Shown here: positions 5,985-6,129 of the stretch, one piece after another | How positions within the stretch are numbered: the first letter of the stretch is position 1 | Layout of the letters: the number at the start of each line of letters is the position of its first letter | Source: Calditrichia bacterium | Lineage (GTDB): Bacteria; Calditrichota; Calditrichia; RBG-13-44-9; J042 | Direction: 5' to 3' | Length of the DNA: 6,129 bases | NCBI GenBank assembly: GCA_030430345.1 | Contig: JAUIFT010000196.1 | Span: forward strand, 1-6,129 | Translations under genes and position numbers: made by a program | Notes under the pieces: model-generated | What the model saw: the letters and a program-made list of their open reading frames with translations, nothing else | Told to the model about the DNA's origin: nothing | The model's database searches: none

Positions 5985-6066
5985 CGAACATCGCTTGGTT
6001 AAATCCCCGGGAATCGCTACTTTCCTTTTTCAGTATATCTCATCCCGATATGAAAAGGAGACAGAC

Positions 6067-6129
6067 ATGACGAACATTCCCGCAATCTACCGTTATTGCC
6101 TCGGTATAATGATACTCATGTTCATTTTT
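6067..6129 (+). CDS. N-terminus of a probable exported or membrane protein, cut by the window edge
   Basis: An ATG at 6067 has an excellent ribosome site, AAGGAG at 6055-6060, six bases upstream. The 21 codons present encode MTNIPAIYRYCLGIMILMFIF: a short polar start with an arginine, then a hydrophobic run from about residue 11. This looks like a signal peptide or first membrane helix. The frame is open to the window edge. The gene is divergent from the sigma gene and could be a target of, or partner to, the signalling cassette. The product cannot be identified from this much. Confidence 0.6.
   Translation, partial: MTNIPAIYRYCLGIMILMFIF

Noticed and set aside
1..6129. tRNA, rRNA or transposase genes
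   Set aside because: I found no cloverleaf-type sequence, no ribosomal RNA signature and no transposase or integrase motif on either strand.

Overview
This window looks like chromosomal DNA from the Bacteroidota or a neighbouring FCB-group lineage such as Calditrichota or Ignavibacteriota. The reasons are a TonB-dependent receptor that carries both a secretin/TonB short N-terminal (STN) domain and a carboxypeptidase-regulatory-like domain, a FecR protein with a C-terminal DUF4974-type domain, an ECF sigma factor of matching style, and a DUF1684 lipoprotein. Base composition is roughly balanced. Most genes have clear Shine-Dalgarno sequences, so I do not press the assignment below phylum level.

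Layout. Positions 104-1021 (+) encode a DUF1684-family lipoprotein. A 109-bp convergent gap follows, holding a long hairpin (1045-1086) that could act as a terminator. From 1131 to 5780 the minus strand carries a FecI-FecR-FecA-like signalling cassette, read right to left. It comprises an ECF sigma factor (5211-5780), a 258-bp spacer, an anti-sigma/sensor FecR (3941-4951), and 18 bp later the TonB-dependent receptor (3922 down to 1131). The receptor is split by one frameshift near 2393. The two halves join cleanly into about 930 residues if one extra base is supplied at or just after the A-run there. A divergent intergenic region (5781-6066) separates the sigma gene from a plus-strand gene at the right edge (6067 onward), of which only the first 21 codons, a hydrophobic leader, are present.

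How the genes would work together. In the FecA/FecR/FecI model, a ligand binds the outer-membrane receptor and its periplasmic STN domain contacts the periplasmic part of FecR. FecR spans the inner membrane and then activates or releases the cytoplasmic ECF sigma factor, which transcribes the uptake genes. All three parts are here in the standard order. The ligand is not identifiable from sequence, and the frameshift, if real, would make the receptor non-functional.

Beyond the genes, three items stand out. The sigma-fecR spacer holds a compact element of about 130 bp (5083-5212) with near-matching terminal inverted repeats and five copies of one hexamer; its right end overlaps the sigma stop codon. 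The palindrome CCCGGG occurs 12 times, far above expectation, in coding and non-coding DNA. Two tandem 12-bp repeats lie between the divergent genes. I see no strong evidence for a wholly new system; the best candidates for novelty are the repeat element and the CCCGGG enrichment.
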